A stretch of 64,000 bases of DNA. Source: JALYZC01 sp963725645. Lineage in GTDB: Bacteria > Actinomycetota > Thermoleophilia > Solirubrobacterales > Solirubrobacteraceae. The position numbers and the translations under genes are program-made. The stretch covers positions 1,178,001 to 1,242,000 of the forward strand of contig CAVRZD010000006.1 in assembly GCA_963725645.1 (NCBI GenBank), given 5' to 3'. The notes under the pieces are model-generated. The model saw nothing but the letters and a program-made list of their open reading frames with translations. It was not told the origin of the DNA and searched no databases. Below are positions 1 to 12,030 of the stretch, piece after piece. How positions within the stretch are numbered: the first letter of the stretch is position 1; each line of letters starts with the position of its first letter.

Positions 1-374
1 TCGTCGGGAAGACCGTGACGCTGCTCGGCCTCGCCTTCAAGCCGAACACCGACGACCTGCGCGAGGCCTCGTCGCTGGTACTCGCCGCGCGGCTGCAGGC
101 CGAGGGCGCACACGTACGGGCCTACGACCCGGTGGCGGAGGCCGGGGCGGCCGAGCTGATGCCGGGGGTCGAGCTGGCGCCGGGCCCGCTGGAGGCGGTC
201 GCGGAAGCCGACGCCGTGGTGCTCGTCACGGAGTGGGACGAGTTCACGGGGCTCGATTGGGGCGCGGTCGCCCGCAGGATGAACGGTACGCTGCTGATCG
301 ACGGGCGCAACGCGCTGGATCCCGAGGCCGTTCGCGCAGCCGGGCTCGACTACGAAGGAATTGGGCGGCGGTGA
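1..374 (+). CDS. UDP-glucose/GDP-mannose dehydrogenase family protein, C-terminal part (5' end outside window)
   Basis: This is the last ~124 residues of a nucleotide-sugar dehydrogenase; the reading frame is already open at position 3, so the internal GTG at 15 is not the start. The segment LGLAFKPNTDDLREA is the hallmark opening of the C-terminal UDP-binding domain of UDP-glucose 6-dehydrogenases, followed by a Rossmann-like half with VVLVTEWDEF and LIDGRN. The family oxidises UDP-glucose (or GDP-mannose, UDP-ManNAc) to the uronate with two NAD+ and supplies surface-polysaccharide precursors. The next gene begins 18 bases downstream and is also a sugar-nucleotide enzyme, consistent with one capsule/glycan precursor operon. 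The exact substrate cannot be judged without the N-terminal half. Confidence 0.85.
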   Translation, partial: VGKTVTLLGLAFKPNTDDLREASSLVLAARLQAEGAHVRAYDPVAEAGAAELMPGVELAPGPLEAVAEADAVVLVTEWDEFTGLDWGAVARRMNGTLLIDGRNALDPEAVRAAGLDYEGIGRR

Positions 375-392
375 GTCAATGATGCGGGTGCG

Positions 393-1493
393 ATGCAGGC
401 GCTGATCCTCGTGGGCGGCGAAGGGACGCGGCTGCGGCCGCTGACCTCAACGGTCCCGAAGCCCGTCGTGCCGCTCGTGGACCGCCCGTTCATCGCCTAC
501 ATGCTCGAGTGGCTGCGCGGACACGGCGTCGACGACGTCGTGATGTCCTGCGGCTTCCTCGCGTCCGGGGTGCGCAACGTGCTCGGCGACGGCTCGGGGC
601 TCGGGATCAGGCTGCGCTACGTCGAGGAGCCGCGGCCCCTGGGCACCGGCGGGGCGGTGAAGTTCGCCGAGTCGCTGCTCGACGAGCGCTTCTTCATGCT
701 CAACGGCGACGTGCTCAGCGATCTCGACCTCAGAGGCCAGCTCGACCAGCACGAGGAGACGCGCGCACGGGGCACGCTCGCGCTCATCGGCGTCGACGAC
801 CCGTCCGCGTACGGGCTGGTCCGGCTCAACGACGACCGGTCCGTCAAGGAATTCCTCGAGAAGCCGAGCCCGGACCAGATCGACACGAACCTCATCAGCG
901 CCGGGGCGTACGTGCTCCAGCGCGACGTGCTCGAGCTGATCCCGCCCGACACCAACGCCTCGATCGAGCGCGACGTGTTCCCGGAGCTCGTGGGCGATGG
1001 GCTGTACGGGTTCCCCGGACACGGATACTGGCTGGACATCGGCACACCCGACCGCTACCTCCAGGCGACCTTCGACATCCTCGAGCGCAACGTCACGACG
1101 GCCGTCGGGGACGACCTCGGCGACAACTACCTCTCGGTCGCGGGGGACGCGTCGTTCAACGGCCGCGTCGTGCCGCCGGCGCGCGTCGGCGCCGGTTGTC
1201 GCATCGCAGCCGACGCCCGCGTCGGAAGCCTCGCGGTGCTGGGCGACAACGTCCGGGTGGGGGAGGGCACGACGATCGAGCAGGCCGTGGTCTTCAACGG
1301 TGCCGACATCGGCCCCAACTGCCAGCTGCGCAACTGCGTCCTCGGCGCCGGCGCGCGGGTCGGGGCCAACACGCACATCGAGGGCGGCGCGGTCCTCGGC
1401 GAGGGGGTGACGATCGGGGCGGACAACATCCTCACCCACGGCGCGCGTATCTTCCCCGGCGTGACCCTGCCCGACGGAGCCATCAAGTTTTGA
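393..1493 (+). CDS. Mannose-1-phosphate guanylyltransferase / NDP-sugar pyrophosphorylase with left-handed beta-helix tail
   Basis: A 366-residue nucleotidyltransferase. The N-terminus carries the pyrophosphorylase signature ILVGGEGTRLRPLT followed by KPVVPLVDRPF (residues ~5-32), the NTP-binding loop and sugar-phosphate lysine region. Residues ~1-235 form the GT-A-like catalytic domain, with GTGGAVKFA and LNGDVLSDLDL (metal-binding Asp). Residues ~250-366 show hexapeptide spacing (RVGAGCRI, VRVGEGTTI, ADIGPNC), a left-handed beta-helix as in GDP-mannose pyrophosphorylases of actinobacteria and archaea. The likely reaction is Man-1-P + GTP to GDP-mannose + PPi. A glucose-1-P thymidylyl/uridylyltransferase role cannot be excluded. 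Its stop overlaps the TTG start of the next gene, a phosphomannose/phosphoglucose isomerase homologue, which supports the mannose assignment. Confidence 0.85.
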   Translation: MQALILVGGEGTRLRPLTSTVPKPVVPLVDRPFIAYMLEWLRGHGVDDVVMSCGFLASGVRNVLGDGSGLGIRLRYVEEPRPLGTGGAVKFAESLLDERFFMLNGDVLSDLDLRGQLDQHEETRARGTLALIGVDDPSAYGLVRLNDDRSVKEFLEKPSPDQIDTNLISAGAYVLQRDVLELIPPDTNASIERDVFPELVGDGLYGFPGHGYWLDIGTPDRYLQATFDILERNVTTAVGDDLGDNYLSVAGDASFNGRVVPPARVGAGCRIAADARVGSLAVLGDNVRVGEGTTIEQAVVFNGADIGPNCQLRNCVLGAGARVGANTHIEGGAVLGEGVTIGADNILTHGARIFPGVTLPDGAIKF

Positions 1494-2555
1494 CCGGCGC
1501 CGCGACGACGACGCTGGATCGGGCGACCGTCGCCGCGGTCGATCTCAGCGGCCAGGTCGACGACATCCTCGGGCTGCCCGATCAGCTGCGGGACGCCCTG
1601 TTCAAGGTGGAGAGCGCCGGACTGCAAGCGCGCGACGCGCCCGGCGGCCTCGTCGTTGCCGGCATGGGCGGCTCCGCGATCGGCGGCGCGCTCGCGCGGT
1701 CTGCGCTCGGCGATCGAGCCTCGCGGCCGATCGCGGTGACGCGCTCCTACGAGCTGCCGGGCTGGACCACGCCCGACACGATGGTGCTGTGCGCCTCCTA
1801 TTCGGGCGACACCGAGGAGACGCTCGCCTGCTATGAGGCGGCCGGCGCCGTCGGCGCCGCGGCGGGTGGTGACGACGACCGGCGGGCGGCTGGCCGAGGC
1901 GGCGCGCGAGGACGGCGTTCCCGTCATCCCGCTGCCGGGCGGGTTCCAGCCGCGGGCCGCGGTCGGCTATCTGATCGTGGCAGCGTTCGAGGTGGCCGCG
2001 CTGTGCGGGGCGGGTGACGGCATGCACGCGGAGATCGACGTGGCCGAGTCCCATACGAGGCAGCTCGTCGCCGAGTGGGGGCCGGACGGCCCCGAGGACA
2101 GCCTGCCGAAGTCGCTGGCGCGCGGCCTCGCCGACACGGTGCCCCTGATCGCCGGGTCCGGCCTGACCAGCGCCGTGGCCTACCGCTGGAAGTGCCAGAT
2201 CAACGAGAACAGCAAGCTGCCGGCGTTCGCCCACGAGCTGCCCGAGCTCGACCACAACGAGCTCGTCGGCTGGTCGGGCGCCGCCGACCTCGGGCGCTTC
2301 TCGGCCGTCTTCCTCGACGACGCCGACCTGCACCCGCGCGCGCGCCAGCGCATCGAGCTGACGCGGGCGTTGGTCGAACCGGCCGCGGCGACCACGTTCG
2401 TCGTGCAGACGCAGGGTGAGAGCGCGACCGAGCGCCTCCTCTCGCTCGTGCTGCTGGGCGATCTCGTGTCGCTGTACCTCGCCGTGCTGCGCGGCGTCGA
2501 TCCGGGGCCGGTCGAGGTGATCGAGCGGCTCAAGGAGGAGCTTGCGGCCGGGTAG
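1490..2555 (+). pseudogene. Bifunctional phosphoglucose/phosphomannose isomerase (SIS domain), frameshifted
   Basis: The product matches the bacterial/archaeal bifunctional PGI/PMI family (two SIS domains), which interconverts Glc-6-P or Man-6-P with Fru-6-P. The first part (TTG start at 1490, overlapping the upstream stop as TTGA) encodes GMGGSAIGGALARSALG and SYSGDTEETL, the sugar-phosphate-binding loops. Around 1845-1866, inside a GC-only stretch, the frame moves by one base. The remainder continues as VVTTTGGRLAEAAREDGVP and ends with the family's typical ATERLLSLVLLGDLVSLYL region. Read together the two halves give about 355 residues, the normal length. The gene is either disrupted or the sequence carries a one-base insertion. 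Because both halves are well conserved, a sequencing error is the more likely explanation. Confidence 0.8.
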
Positions 2556-2561
2556 GGCGGC

Positions 2562-3287
2562 GTGAGCGGCCTGCTCGCGCTGGAGCTCGACGAGGGCGTC
2601 GCACTCGTCACGCTCGAGCGTCCGGAGAAGCGCAACGCCCTGTCGATCGATCTGCGGATCGAGCTGGCTGACGCCTTCGGCCATCTCGCGGACGACGGGG
2701 GCGTCGCCTGCGCGGTGCTGACCGGCGCGGGCAGCGCGTTCTGCTCGGGGATGGACACGACGGAGTTCGGCGGGGACCGCGCGAACAGGGAACGGCTGGT
2801 CGAGTCGAGCATCGCGGCTTTCGGCGCGGTCGCACGGTTCCCCAAGCCGCTCGTCGGGGCGATCAACGGGCCGGCGATCGCCGGCGGGTTCGTCCTCGCG
2901 CTCTACTGCGACCTGCGGATCGCGTCGGAGACGGCCGCGTTCGGCTTCCCCGAGCTGCCGCGCGGCATCCCGCCGTCGTACGCGGCGGCGCGCGCGGCGG
3001 TGCCCGAGCCCCTGGCGCGCGAGCTCGCGCTGACCGGGCGCGTGCTCGACGCCGCCGAGGCCCGCGCCGCCGGCCTGGTTACGGAGGTGGTCCCCTTCGG
3101 CGACGCGGTCCCGCGCGCGCTCGAGGTCGCGCGCGCGATCGCCGCCAAGCCGCACGTGACCCTGCGCGAGGTCAAGCGCCGGATCCTGCTCGACGCCGAA
3201 CATCTGCGCGGGCACCTGGTCGAGGACGAGGAGCGCGTCCTGCGGGCGGCGCTGCTCGGCGACGAGCCCGACGACCCGGCCGCCTGA
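2562..3287 (+). CDS. Enoyl-CoA hydratase/isomerase family protein
   Basis: A 241-residue crotonase-fold protein with a GTG start seven bases after the preceding gene. Features seen are VTLERPEKRNALSIDLRIE (CoA-binding N-terminal strand), AVLTGAGSAFCSGMD (oxyanion-hole loop), and PLVGAINGPAIAGGFVLAL with FGFPELPRGIPPSYAA, where hydratases carry their catalytic acids. The second loop has Glu in FPELPRG, while the first lacks the usual Glu of true hydratases, so the exact reaction (hydratase, isomerase or other crotonase chemistry) is uncertain. It probably acts on acyl-CoA thioesters in fatty-acid or amino-acid catabolism. Position after sugar-nucleotide genes gives no functional hint. Confidence 0.85.
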   Translation: MSGLLALELDEGVALVTLERPEKRNALSIDLRIELADAFGHLADDGGVACAVLTGAGSAFCSGMDTTEFGGDRANRERLVESSIAAFGAVARFPKPLVGAINGPAIAGGFVLALYCDLRIASETAAFGFPELPRGIPPSYAAARAAVPEPLARELALTGRVLDAAEARAAGLVTEVVPFGDAVPRALEVARAIAAKPHVTLREVKRRILLDAEHLRGHLVEDEERVLRAALLGDEPDDPAA

Positions 3288-3396
3288 GCCTCCGCGCCGC
3301 CTGAGAATCGGCGCAGTTCGCCACACATCGCCCACCGGCGGTGTCCTACGGTTCGCCTCCGGAAGCCGATGCCTCTCGCGGAGACTGCTGTCAGGC

Positions 3397-3525
3397 GCTA
3401 GCGCCCCTGCTATCGCGGCCGGTGGCCCGGGTCAGGGCGGCTCCGTGCTAGCGCCGGCGCTATCGCGGCCGGTGGCTCCCTCGGGGACGGCTCCCGGCTA
3501 GCACCTGCGCTATCGCCGGCTAGCA
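3397..3525. repeat. Three tandem ~50-bp repeats with TAGC...GCTA palindromes
   Basis: Copies begin with GCTAGC at 3397, 3447 and 3497, exactly 50 bases apart. Each has the core GCTAGC(G/A)CCxxxGCTATCG, followed in the first two copies by CGGCCGGTGGC and GGCTCC. The core of copy 2 (TAGCGCCGGCGCTA) is a perfect 14-bp palindrome; copies 1 and 3 are imperfect versions. The third copy merges into another GCTAGC and ends 24 bases before the ATG of a ribbon-helix-helix-like gene. The spacing and dyad symmetry look like an array of operator sites, here inferred to bind that protein. Confidence 0.7.
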
Positions 3526-3548
3526 GTGTTGACGAGACACTTGCGCCC

Positions 3549-4007
3549 ATGTCCTCAGCAGACAATCCCCCGTCCTTTCCCGTCATCGCCACCGGGCTGC
3601 ACACGTCGATGCCGGATCTCGCGAGGATTCCGAAGGAACGGTGGAAGGAGGCTCTGGCGCCGTTCAGCTCGATCGCGCGAGACTCCGCGGTGCGCGCGCT
3701 GCCGGACCCGAAGGAGCGGTTCGACGCGATGCTCATCGCCGGCGATTGCGCGCGGGAGGACGCGGAGACGCGCGCCAGGATGGGCCAGGCGACCTCTCAC
3801 GTGCGCGTGCCCGCGCCTGCTCCCGAGGCGCGGCCAGGCCCCCGTCGCAGTCGGCAGGTCAACGTGCGCCTGTACCCGCGCGACTTCGCCCGCCTGGCCG
3901 CCGCGGCGGCGGTGCTCGGCGCGACCCCGACCGAGCTCGCCCGCATTCTCATCGTGCGTGGGACGGCACGCGTGCTCGAGGAGGCGACGCAGCGCGGCAA
4001 ACCTTGA
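3549..4007 (+). CDS. Putative ribbon-helix-helix (CopG/Arc-like) DNA-binding protein
   Basis: A 152-residue protein with no confident family match. Residues ~1-90 are unrecognised (acidic/basic helices, VRALPDPKERFDAMLIAGD). After a Pro/Arg-rich linker, residues ~103-145 read RQVNVRLYPRDFARLAAAAA then LGATPTELARILIVRG. This is the beta-strand plus two-helix pattern of ribbon-helix-helix repressors: alternating residues in VNVRLYP, then an 'LGxTPTELARxLI' second helix. The gene sits directly behind three palindromic 50-bp repeats, so autoregulation through these sites is the natural hypothesis. A TTGACG box lies at 3529-3534. No toxin-like partner gene follows; the next gene is a MerR regulator. 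An antitoxin orphan or a plasmid/mobilisation-type regulator are alternatives. Confidence 0.6.
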   Translation: MSSADNPPSFPVIATGLHTSMPDLARIPKERWKEALAPFSSIARDSAVRALPDPKERFDAMLIAGDCAREDAETRARMGQATSHVRVPAPAPEARPGPRRSRQVNVRLYPRDFARLAAAAAVLGATPTELARILIVRGTARVLEEATQRGKP

Positions 4008-4033
4008 CACGCTCGTGATAAGGTTCGCGGCCG

Positions 4034-4392
4034 ATGGACGGGCTGACCATCAACGAGGCGGCGGAGACCACCGGGTGGTCGCCGCGGATGCTTCGCTACA
4101 TCGAGCGCGCCGGGCTGATCGTGCCGCCGCGCTCGGGCGCGGGCTACCGCCTCTACGGCGCCGGTGAGCTGCAGCGGCTGCGCACGCTGCGCGAGCTGCT
4201 CGAGCGCTTCGGCATCGCCCTCTCCGACGTCGGCTTCGCCCGGCGGCTGCGCGAGGACGGCGACCTGGACGAGGCGGTCGGATCCTGGCTGCAGGCACCG
4301 CCGGCGCGCCCGGAGGAGGTCCCGGCCGGCGACTGGCTGCGCTGGGAGCAGGACAAGCACAACAGGCTGTTGAACGAACTCATGGAGGCCGC

Positions 4393-4396
<4 letters not shown>
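4034..4396 (+). CDS. MerR-family transcriptional regulator
   Basis: A 120-residue protein whose N-terminus is a MerR winged helix-turn-helix: LTINEAAETTGWSPRMLRYI then ERAGLIVPPRSGAGYRLYG (residues ~4-42). A short helical segment follows (LRTLRELLERFGIALSDVGF). The C-terminal region is too short to hold a known effector domain and has no Cys pair, so it is not a metal sensor of the classic type. Its stop overlaps the ATG of ahcY (ATGA), so it is translated together with the S-adenosylhomocysteine hydrolase gene and may regulate this operon. A TAAGGT box nine bases before the ATG suggests a leaderless mRNA. Confidence 0.85.
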
Positions 4397-5843
<1,447 letters not shown>

Positions 5844-5847
<4 letters not shown>

Positions 5848-7124
5848 GCCCCACGCCCAAGCTCGAGCTCCCCCCGCACGACGTCGCCGACCTCTCCCTC
5901 GCTGGAGACGGCGAGGCGCGCGTCGCGTGGGCGGAGGGGCAGATGCCCGTGCTGCGCTCGATCCGCGAGCGATTCGCGAGCGAGCGACCGCTGGACGGCG
6001 TGCGTGTCGCGGCCTGCCTCCACGTCACGGCCGAGACGGCGAACTTCGCCGGCGCGCTGGCCGCCGGGGGCGCCAGCGTCGGCCTGTGCGCGGCCAACCC
6101 GCTGTCCACCCAGGACGAGGTCGCGGCCGCGCTGGTGAGCAGCGGCGTCGAGGTCCGCGCGGTGCACGGCGAGGGTCCCGACGCGATCGCCGCGAACGTC
6201 GCGGCGCTGGCGGGCGGCGGCCCTCAGATCACGGTCGACGACGGCGCCGATCTGCTGGCCGCGCTGCACGCCGCCGGCGCGCCGGCCGGCGTGCTGGGCG
6301 GCATCGAGGAGACGACGACGGGGCTGGTGCGCATCCGCCGGCTCGACGCCGCCGGACGCCTCGCCTACCCCGTGCTCGCCGTCAACGAGGCGGTGTCGGA
6401 GCGGGCCTTCAACGACCGCCACGGGACCGGCCAGTCCGCGCTGGACGGCGTCCTGCGCGCCACCAACCTGCTGCTGGCGGGCCACACGCTCGTGGTCGTC
6501 GGCTACGGCTGGGCCGGCAGGGGCATCGCCGCACGCGCCCGCGGCGCCGGCGCGGCCGTGATCGTGTGTGAGGTCGACCCGATGCGCGCCCTGGAGGCGC
6601 GCATGGACGGCTTCGAGGTGATGCCGGCGCTGGAGGCGGCCGCGCGCGGCGACCTGTTCATCACGGTCACGGGCTCGCGCTCGGTGCTGCGGGGTGAGCA
6701 CTTCGCGCGCATGAAGGACGGCGCGGTGCTCGCCAACGCCGGGCACTTCGACGTCGAGATCGACCTCGACGAGCTGCGCGCCGCCGCCCGGGAGGACCCC
6801 GAGCAGGTGCGCCCGCTCGTCGAGCGCTACGACCTCGGCGACGGCCGCCGCCTGAACCTGCTCGCGCACGGCCGCGTTGTCAACCTGGCGGCTGCCGAGG
6901 GGCACCCGGCGGCGGTGATGGACATCTCCTTCGCCCTGCAGGCGCTGTGCATCGAGGAGTTGGTGGCCCGGGCCGGCGAGCTGAAACCGGGGGTGCACCC
7001 GGTCCCCAACGCGATCGATCGCGAGGTGGCGCGCCTCAAGCTCGCCGCCCTCGGGGTTCAGATCGACGCCCCCACGCCGGCCCAGGAGGAGTACCTGGAC
7101 GCCTGGCGTCAGGCCGCGCCGTAG
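5844..7124 (+). CDS. Adenosylhomocysteinase-like paralogue of the short (archaeal/Thermotoga) type with altered catalytic residues
   Basis: This 426-residue homologue lacks the ~40-residue insert and the Lys/Tyr C-terminal tail of the upstream ahcY product, as archaeal and Thermotoga enzymes do. CLHVTAETA (His60), VDDGADL, GGIEETTTG, VVVGYGWAGRGIA, ANAGHFDVEID and EGHPAAVMD are kept. The catalytic segment, however, reads NEAVSERAFNDRHG: the Lys expected at position 186 is Glu, and the Asp-Asn pair at 190-191 is Asn-Asp. With these three changes normal hydrolase chemistry is doubtful, so a regulatory subunit or altered substrate is possible. No ATG, GTG or TTG exists in frame between the upstream stop and Met34, and homology begins at residue ~14. 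The start is therefore placed at CTG 5844, overlapping the ahcY stop (CTGA). Confidence 0.8.
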
Positions 7125-7914
7125 CGCTCCGCCCGCTCCTCCTCGCGTTCTGACTCGCCCAGGGCGCGCACGAACAGCCACACCATCGCGATGCCCATCA
7201 CGATCGCCTGCTCGAGCGCCATCGTCGCGCCGCCGATCGACTGGTCCTCCAGCGGAGTCAGCCCCCAGTAGTGCGGGAGGTGCTCGTAGAACGTGTAGAG
7301 CACGCTGGGGGAGAACGTGAGCAGCACGCCGAGGAGACCGAGGCCGATCTTGCCGGTGAACATGTAGGCGACGGGCCCGAGGCCGCCGAGCCGGCGCCGG
7401 TTGCGGATCGGCGAGAGGACGTGCCACCAGTACAGGAGCCCGATCGACGCGAACGTGACGTGCTCGAGGGCGTGGAGGACGGGGTGCTCGAGCGCAGCGT
7501 CGTAGAGCGCCGGCACGTGCCACAGCCACATTCCGGCCACGTACAGCACCAGCGCGGTGGCGGGGTGGGCGAGCGGGCCGGCCCTCTCCTCGATCCGCTG
7601 GATCCGGCGCGTGACCGGACGGAGGATGACCTTGGTCAGCCCGAGCGTCAGCAGGATCGCCGCCAGGTCGACGATCAGCAGGTGTTGGACCATGTGCATG
7701 ACGAAGAGCTGCTCGCCGAGCCGGTCCACCGGCGAGATCAGCGCCACGAACAGCGCGCCGATGCCGGCGGGAACGACGCCAGCCGCCAGCCGCTCGCGGC
7801 GCCCGGCCCCGCCTCGGCGCGGGCCGCGCGCCACCGGCGCCCGTAGATCACGAGCGCGGCTGCGAGCGCGAACAGCACCCCTGGGTTCAGCGTCCACGAA
7901 TAGTCGGGAGCCAC
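7109..7914 (-). pseudogene. ctaG: Cytochrome c oxidase assembly factor CtaG (caa3-type), frameshifted near the N-terminus
   Basis: A polytopic membrane protein of the Caa3_CtaG family, which helps deliver copper to cytochrome c oxidase. The main part shows LFVMHMVQHLLIVDLAAILL, LYVAGMWLWHVPALYDAAL, LEHVTFASIGLLYWWHVLSP, a GKIGLGLLGVLLTF segment and a last helix AIVMGIAMVWLFVRALGESE. The conserved His-rich HMVQHLL and WHVP motifs are intact. The first ~45 residues (GTG at 7914, APDYSWTLNPGVLFALAAAL) lie in another frame; a one-base shift near 7793-7803 in a GC-only run joins them. The total of about 268 residues fits the family. Its 3' end overlaps the convergent neighbour by 16 bases. A sequencing indel is the likely cause. 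Confidence 0.8.
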
Positions 7915-7977
7915 CGCGCGCGATTGTCGCAGCCGGCGTGCCACGCGCAACGCGCCACGCGGGCATGGTGCCGGGGG

Positions 7978-8670
7978 ATGCTCCGCCCCCTCGCCGACGA
8001 GCTGCTCGCGCTGCTCGTGCCGCCGGCCTGCCTGGCGTGCGGGCGCGCGCTGCCGCGCGCGGGCGAGCCGCTGTGTCCGTCCTGCCGGCGGGGGCTGCCG
8101 TGGCTGTCTGCTCCGCGCTGCCCGCGCTGCGCGCTTCCCGCGCCGTGCCGGCCGTGTCCCGCGGCCGGCGCGCCGTTCGACGGGTCCTGGGCGCCGCTGG
8201 CCCACGACGGCCCGGCGCGCGCGCTGGTCGCTGCCCTGAAGTTCCGCGGCCGCCTGCCCGTCGCCGACCTGATGGCCGCGCAGATCGCCGCGGCGGCTCC
8301 ACCCGACGTGCTCGCGCCGCCCGCGGTGCTCGTGCCTGTGCCGGCGCATCCGGGCCGCCGGCGCACGCGGGGATTCGACCAGGCGGAGCGGCTGGCGCGC
8401 GCGCTGGCCGGGCGCACGAGGCTGCCGGTGTCCGCCGCGCTGCGCCGCCCGGAGCCGGGCCCGCGCCAGCTCGGCGCATCGCGCGCCACCCGCCTGGCGG
8501 CGGGGCGGCTGGGCGTCGCCGCCGCCGGTCCCGCACCCGCCCGCGCGGTGCTCGTCGACGACGTGCACACCACCGGCGCCACCCTCCGGGCGTGCGCGGC
8601 CGCGCTGCGCGCCGCCGGCGCCGAGCGGGTCGCGTGCGTGACCTACGCGAGGGCACTCCGCGGGGGCTGA
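7978..8670 (+). CDS. ComF family protein (phosphoribosyltransferase-like, amidophosphoribosyl transferase fold)
   Basis: A 230-residue ComF homologue. The N-terminus has a zinc-binding cysteine cluster (CLACGRA, CPSCRRG, CPRCALPAPCRPC, residues ~16-60). The C-terminal two thirds form a type-I phosphoribosyltransferase fold, with GFDQAERLARALA, the SRATRLAA helix and the PRPP-binding loop AVLVDDVHTTGATL (residues ~185-200). In naturally transformable bacteria ComF helps move DNA into the cytoplasm; in most actinobacteria its role is undefined. An upstream GTG at 7924 is possible, but ATG 7978 places the cysteine domain at the usual distance from the start. It is divergent from ctaG and is followed by hpf with its own promoter. 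Confidence 0.85.
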   Translation: MLRPLADELLALLVPPACLACGRALPRAGEPLCPSCRRGLPWLSAPRCPRCALPAPCRPCPAAGAPFDGSWAPLAHDGPARALVAALKFRGRLPVADLMAAQIAAAAPPDVLAPPAVLVPVPAHPGRRRTRGFDQAERLARALAGRTRLPVSAALRRPEPGPRQLGASRATRLAAGRLGVAAAGPAPARAVLVDDVHTTGATLRACAAALRAAGAERVACVTYARALRGG

Positions 8671-8695
8671 CAAACCGCCGCGTCGGGCGTAGCAT
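8667..8695 (+). promoter_or_regulatory. Candidate sigma-70-type promoter of hpf
   Basis: CTGACA (8667-8672, 5/6 match to TTGACA) and TAGCAT (8690-8695, 4/6 match to TATAAT) are separated by exactly 17 bases. The start codon of hpf lies 33 bases downstream of the -10 box behind a GGAGG ribosome-binding site. The -35 box overlaps the comF stop codon. Confidence 0.5.
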
Positions 8696-8728
8696 CCGGC
8701 CACGACGTCCACACACCGAGGAGGTCCC

Positions 8729-9079
8729 ATGCGGATCGCGATCAAAGGGCGCAACACGCCGGTCACGGATGACATCCGGGACTACGTGGAGCGGAGGTTC
8801 GGAAAGATCGCGAAGCAGGTCTCCCCGCTCGCAGAGCTGGAGGTCGAGGTCAAGGAGGAGCGCAACCCGGCAATCGCCGACTCGCAGGTCGCCGAGGTCA
8901 CGCTTCACCTCAAGGGCGTGACCCTCCGGGCCCGCGATGCGTCGCGGGACATGATCCACTCGATCAACCTCTGCGCGGAGGAGCTGGCCCGCCAGGTCAA
9001 GCGCCATCGCGACAAGCGGCGCAAGCGCCGGGAGTCCCGCTCCGCGGCCATCCGCGGCAACGTCTCACCCGCCTCCTGA
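8729..9079 (+). CDS. hpf: Ribosome hibernation-promoting factor, short form (HPF/RaiA family)
   Basis: A 116-residue protein with the beta-alpha-beta-beta-beta-alpha fold of HPF/YfiA: MRIAIKGRNTPVTDDIRDYV, FGKIAKQV, LEVEVKEERNPAIADSQVAE and a basic C-terminal helix ending RQVKRHRDKRRKRRES. These proteins bind the small subunit in the decoding channel and keep idle ribosomes inactive under stress. Most actinobacterial HPFs are the long type, with a C-terminal dimerisation domain (~200 residues). Here the protein stops after the first domain, so it should behave more like a 70S stabiliser than a 100S dimeriser. The start is fixed by GAGGAGG eight bases upstream. secA follows 32 bases later, a common actinobacterial arrangement. 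Confidence 0.88.
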   Translation: MRIAIKGRNTPVTDDIRDYVERRFGKIAKQVSPLAELEVEVKEERNPAIADSQVAEVTLHLKGVTLRARDASRDMIHSINLCAEELARQVKRHRDKRRKRRESRSAAIRGNVSPAS

Positions 9080-9111
9080 GCGTTCCCTCGCCGTTGCTAC
9101 GCTAGGCGCGT

Positions 9112-12029
<2,918 letters not shown>

Positions 12030-12030
<1 letters not shown>

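Noticed and set aside
447..1439. Long minus-strand ORF opposite the guanylyltransferase gene
   Set aside because: Composition is His/Asp/Arg/Val-rich antisense of a conserved gene, with no domain; a typical GC-rich shadow. Many similar ones (for example 5841-7529, 9097-10227, 41859-43544) were dropped for the same reason.
3397..3525. CRISPR array
   Set aside because: Only three copies, similarity extends through the whole 50-bp unit rather than alternating with unique spacers, and no cas genes are nearby.
4004..4024. TTGACA and TAAGGT as a promoter of the MerR gene
   Set aside because: The boxes are only nine bases apart, too short for one sigma-70 promoter; only the TAAGGT box is considered.
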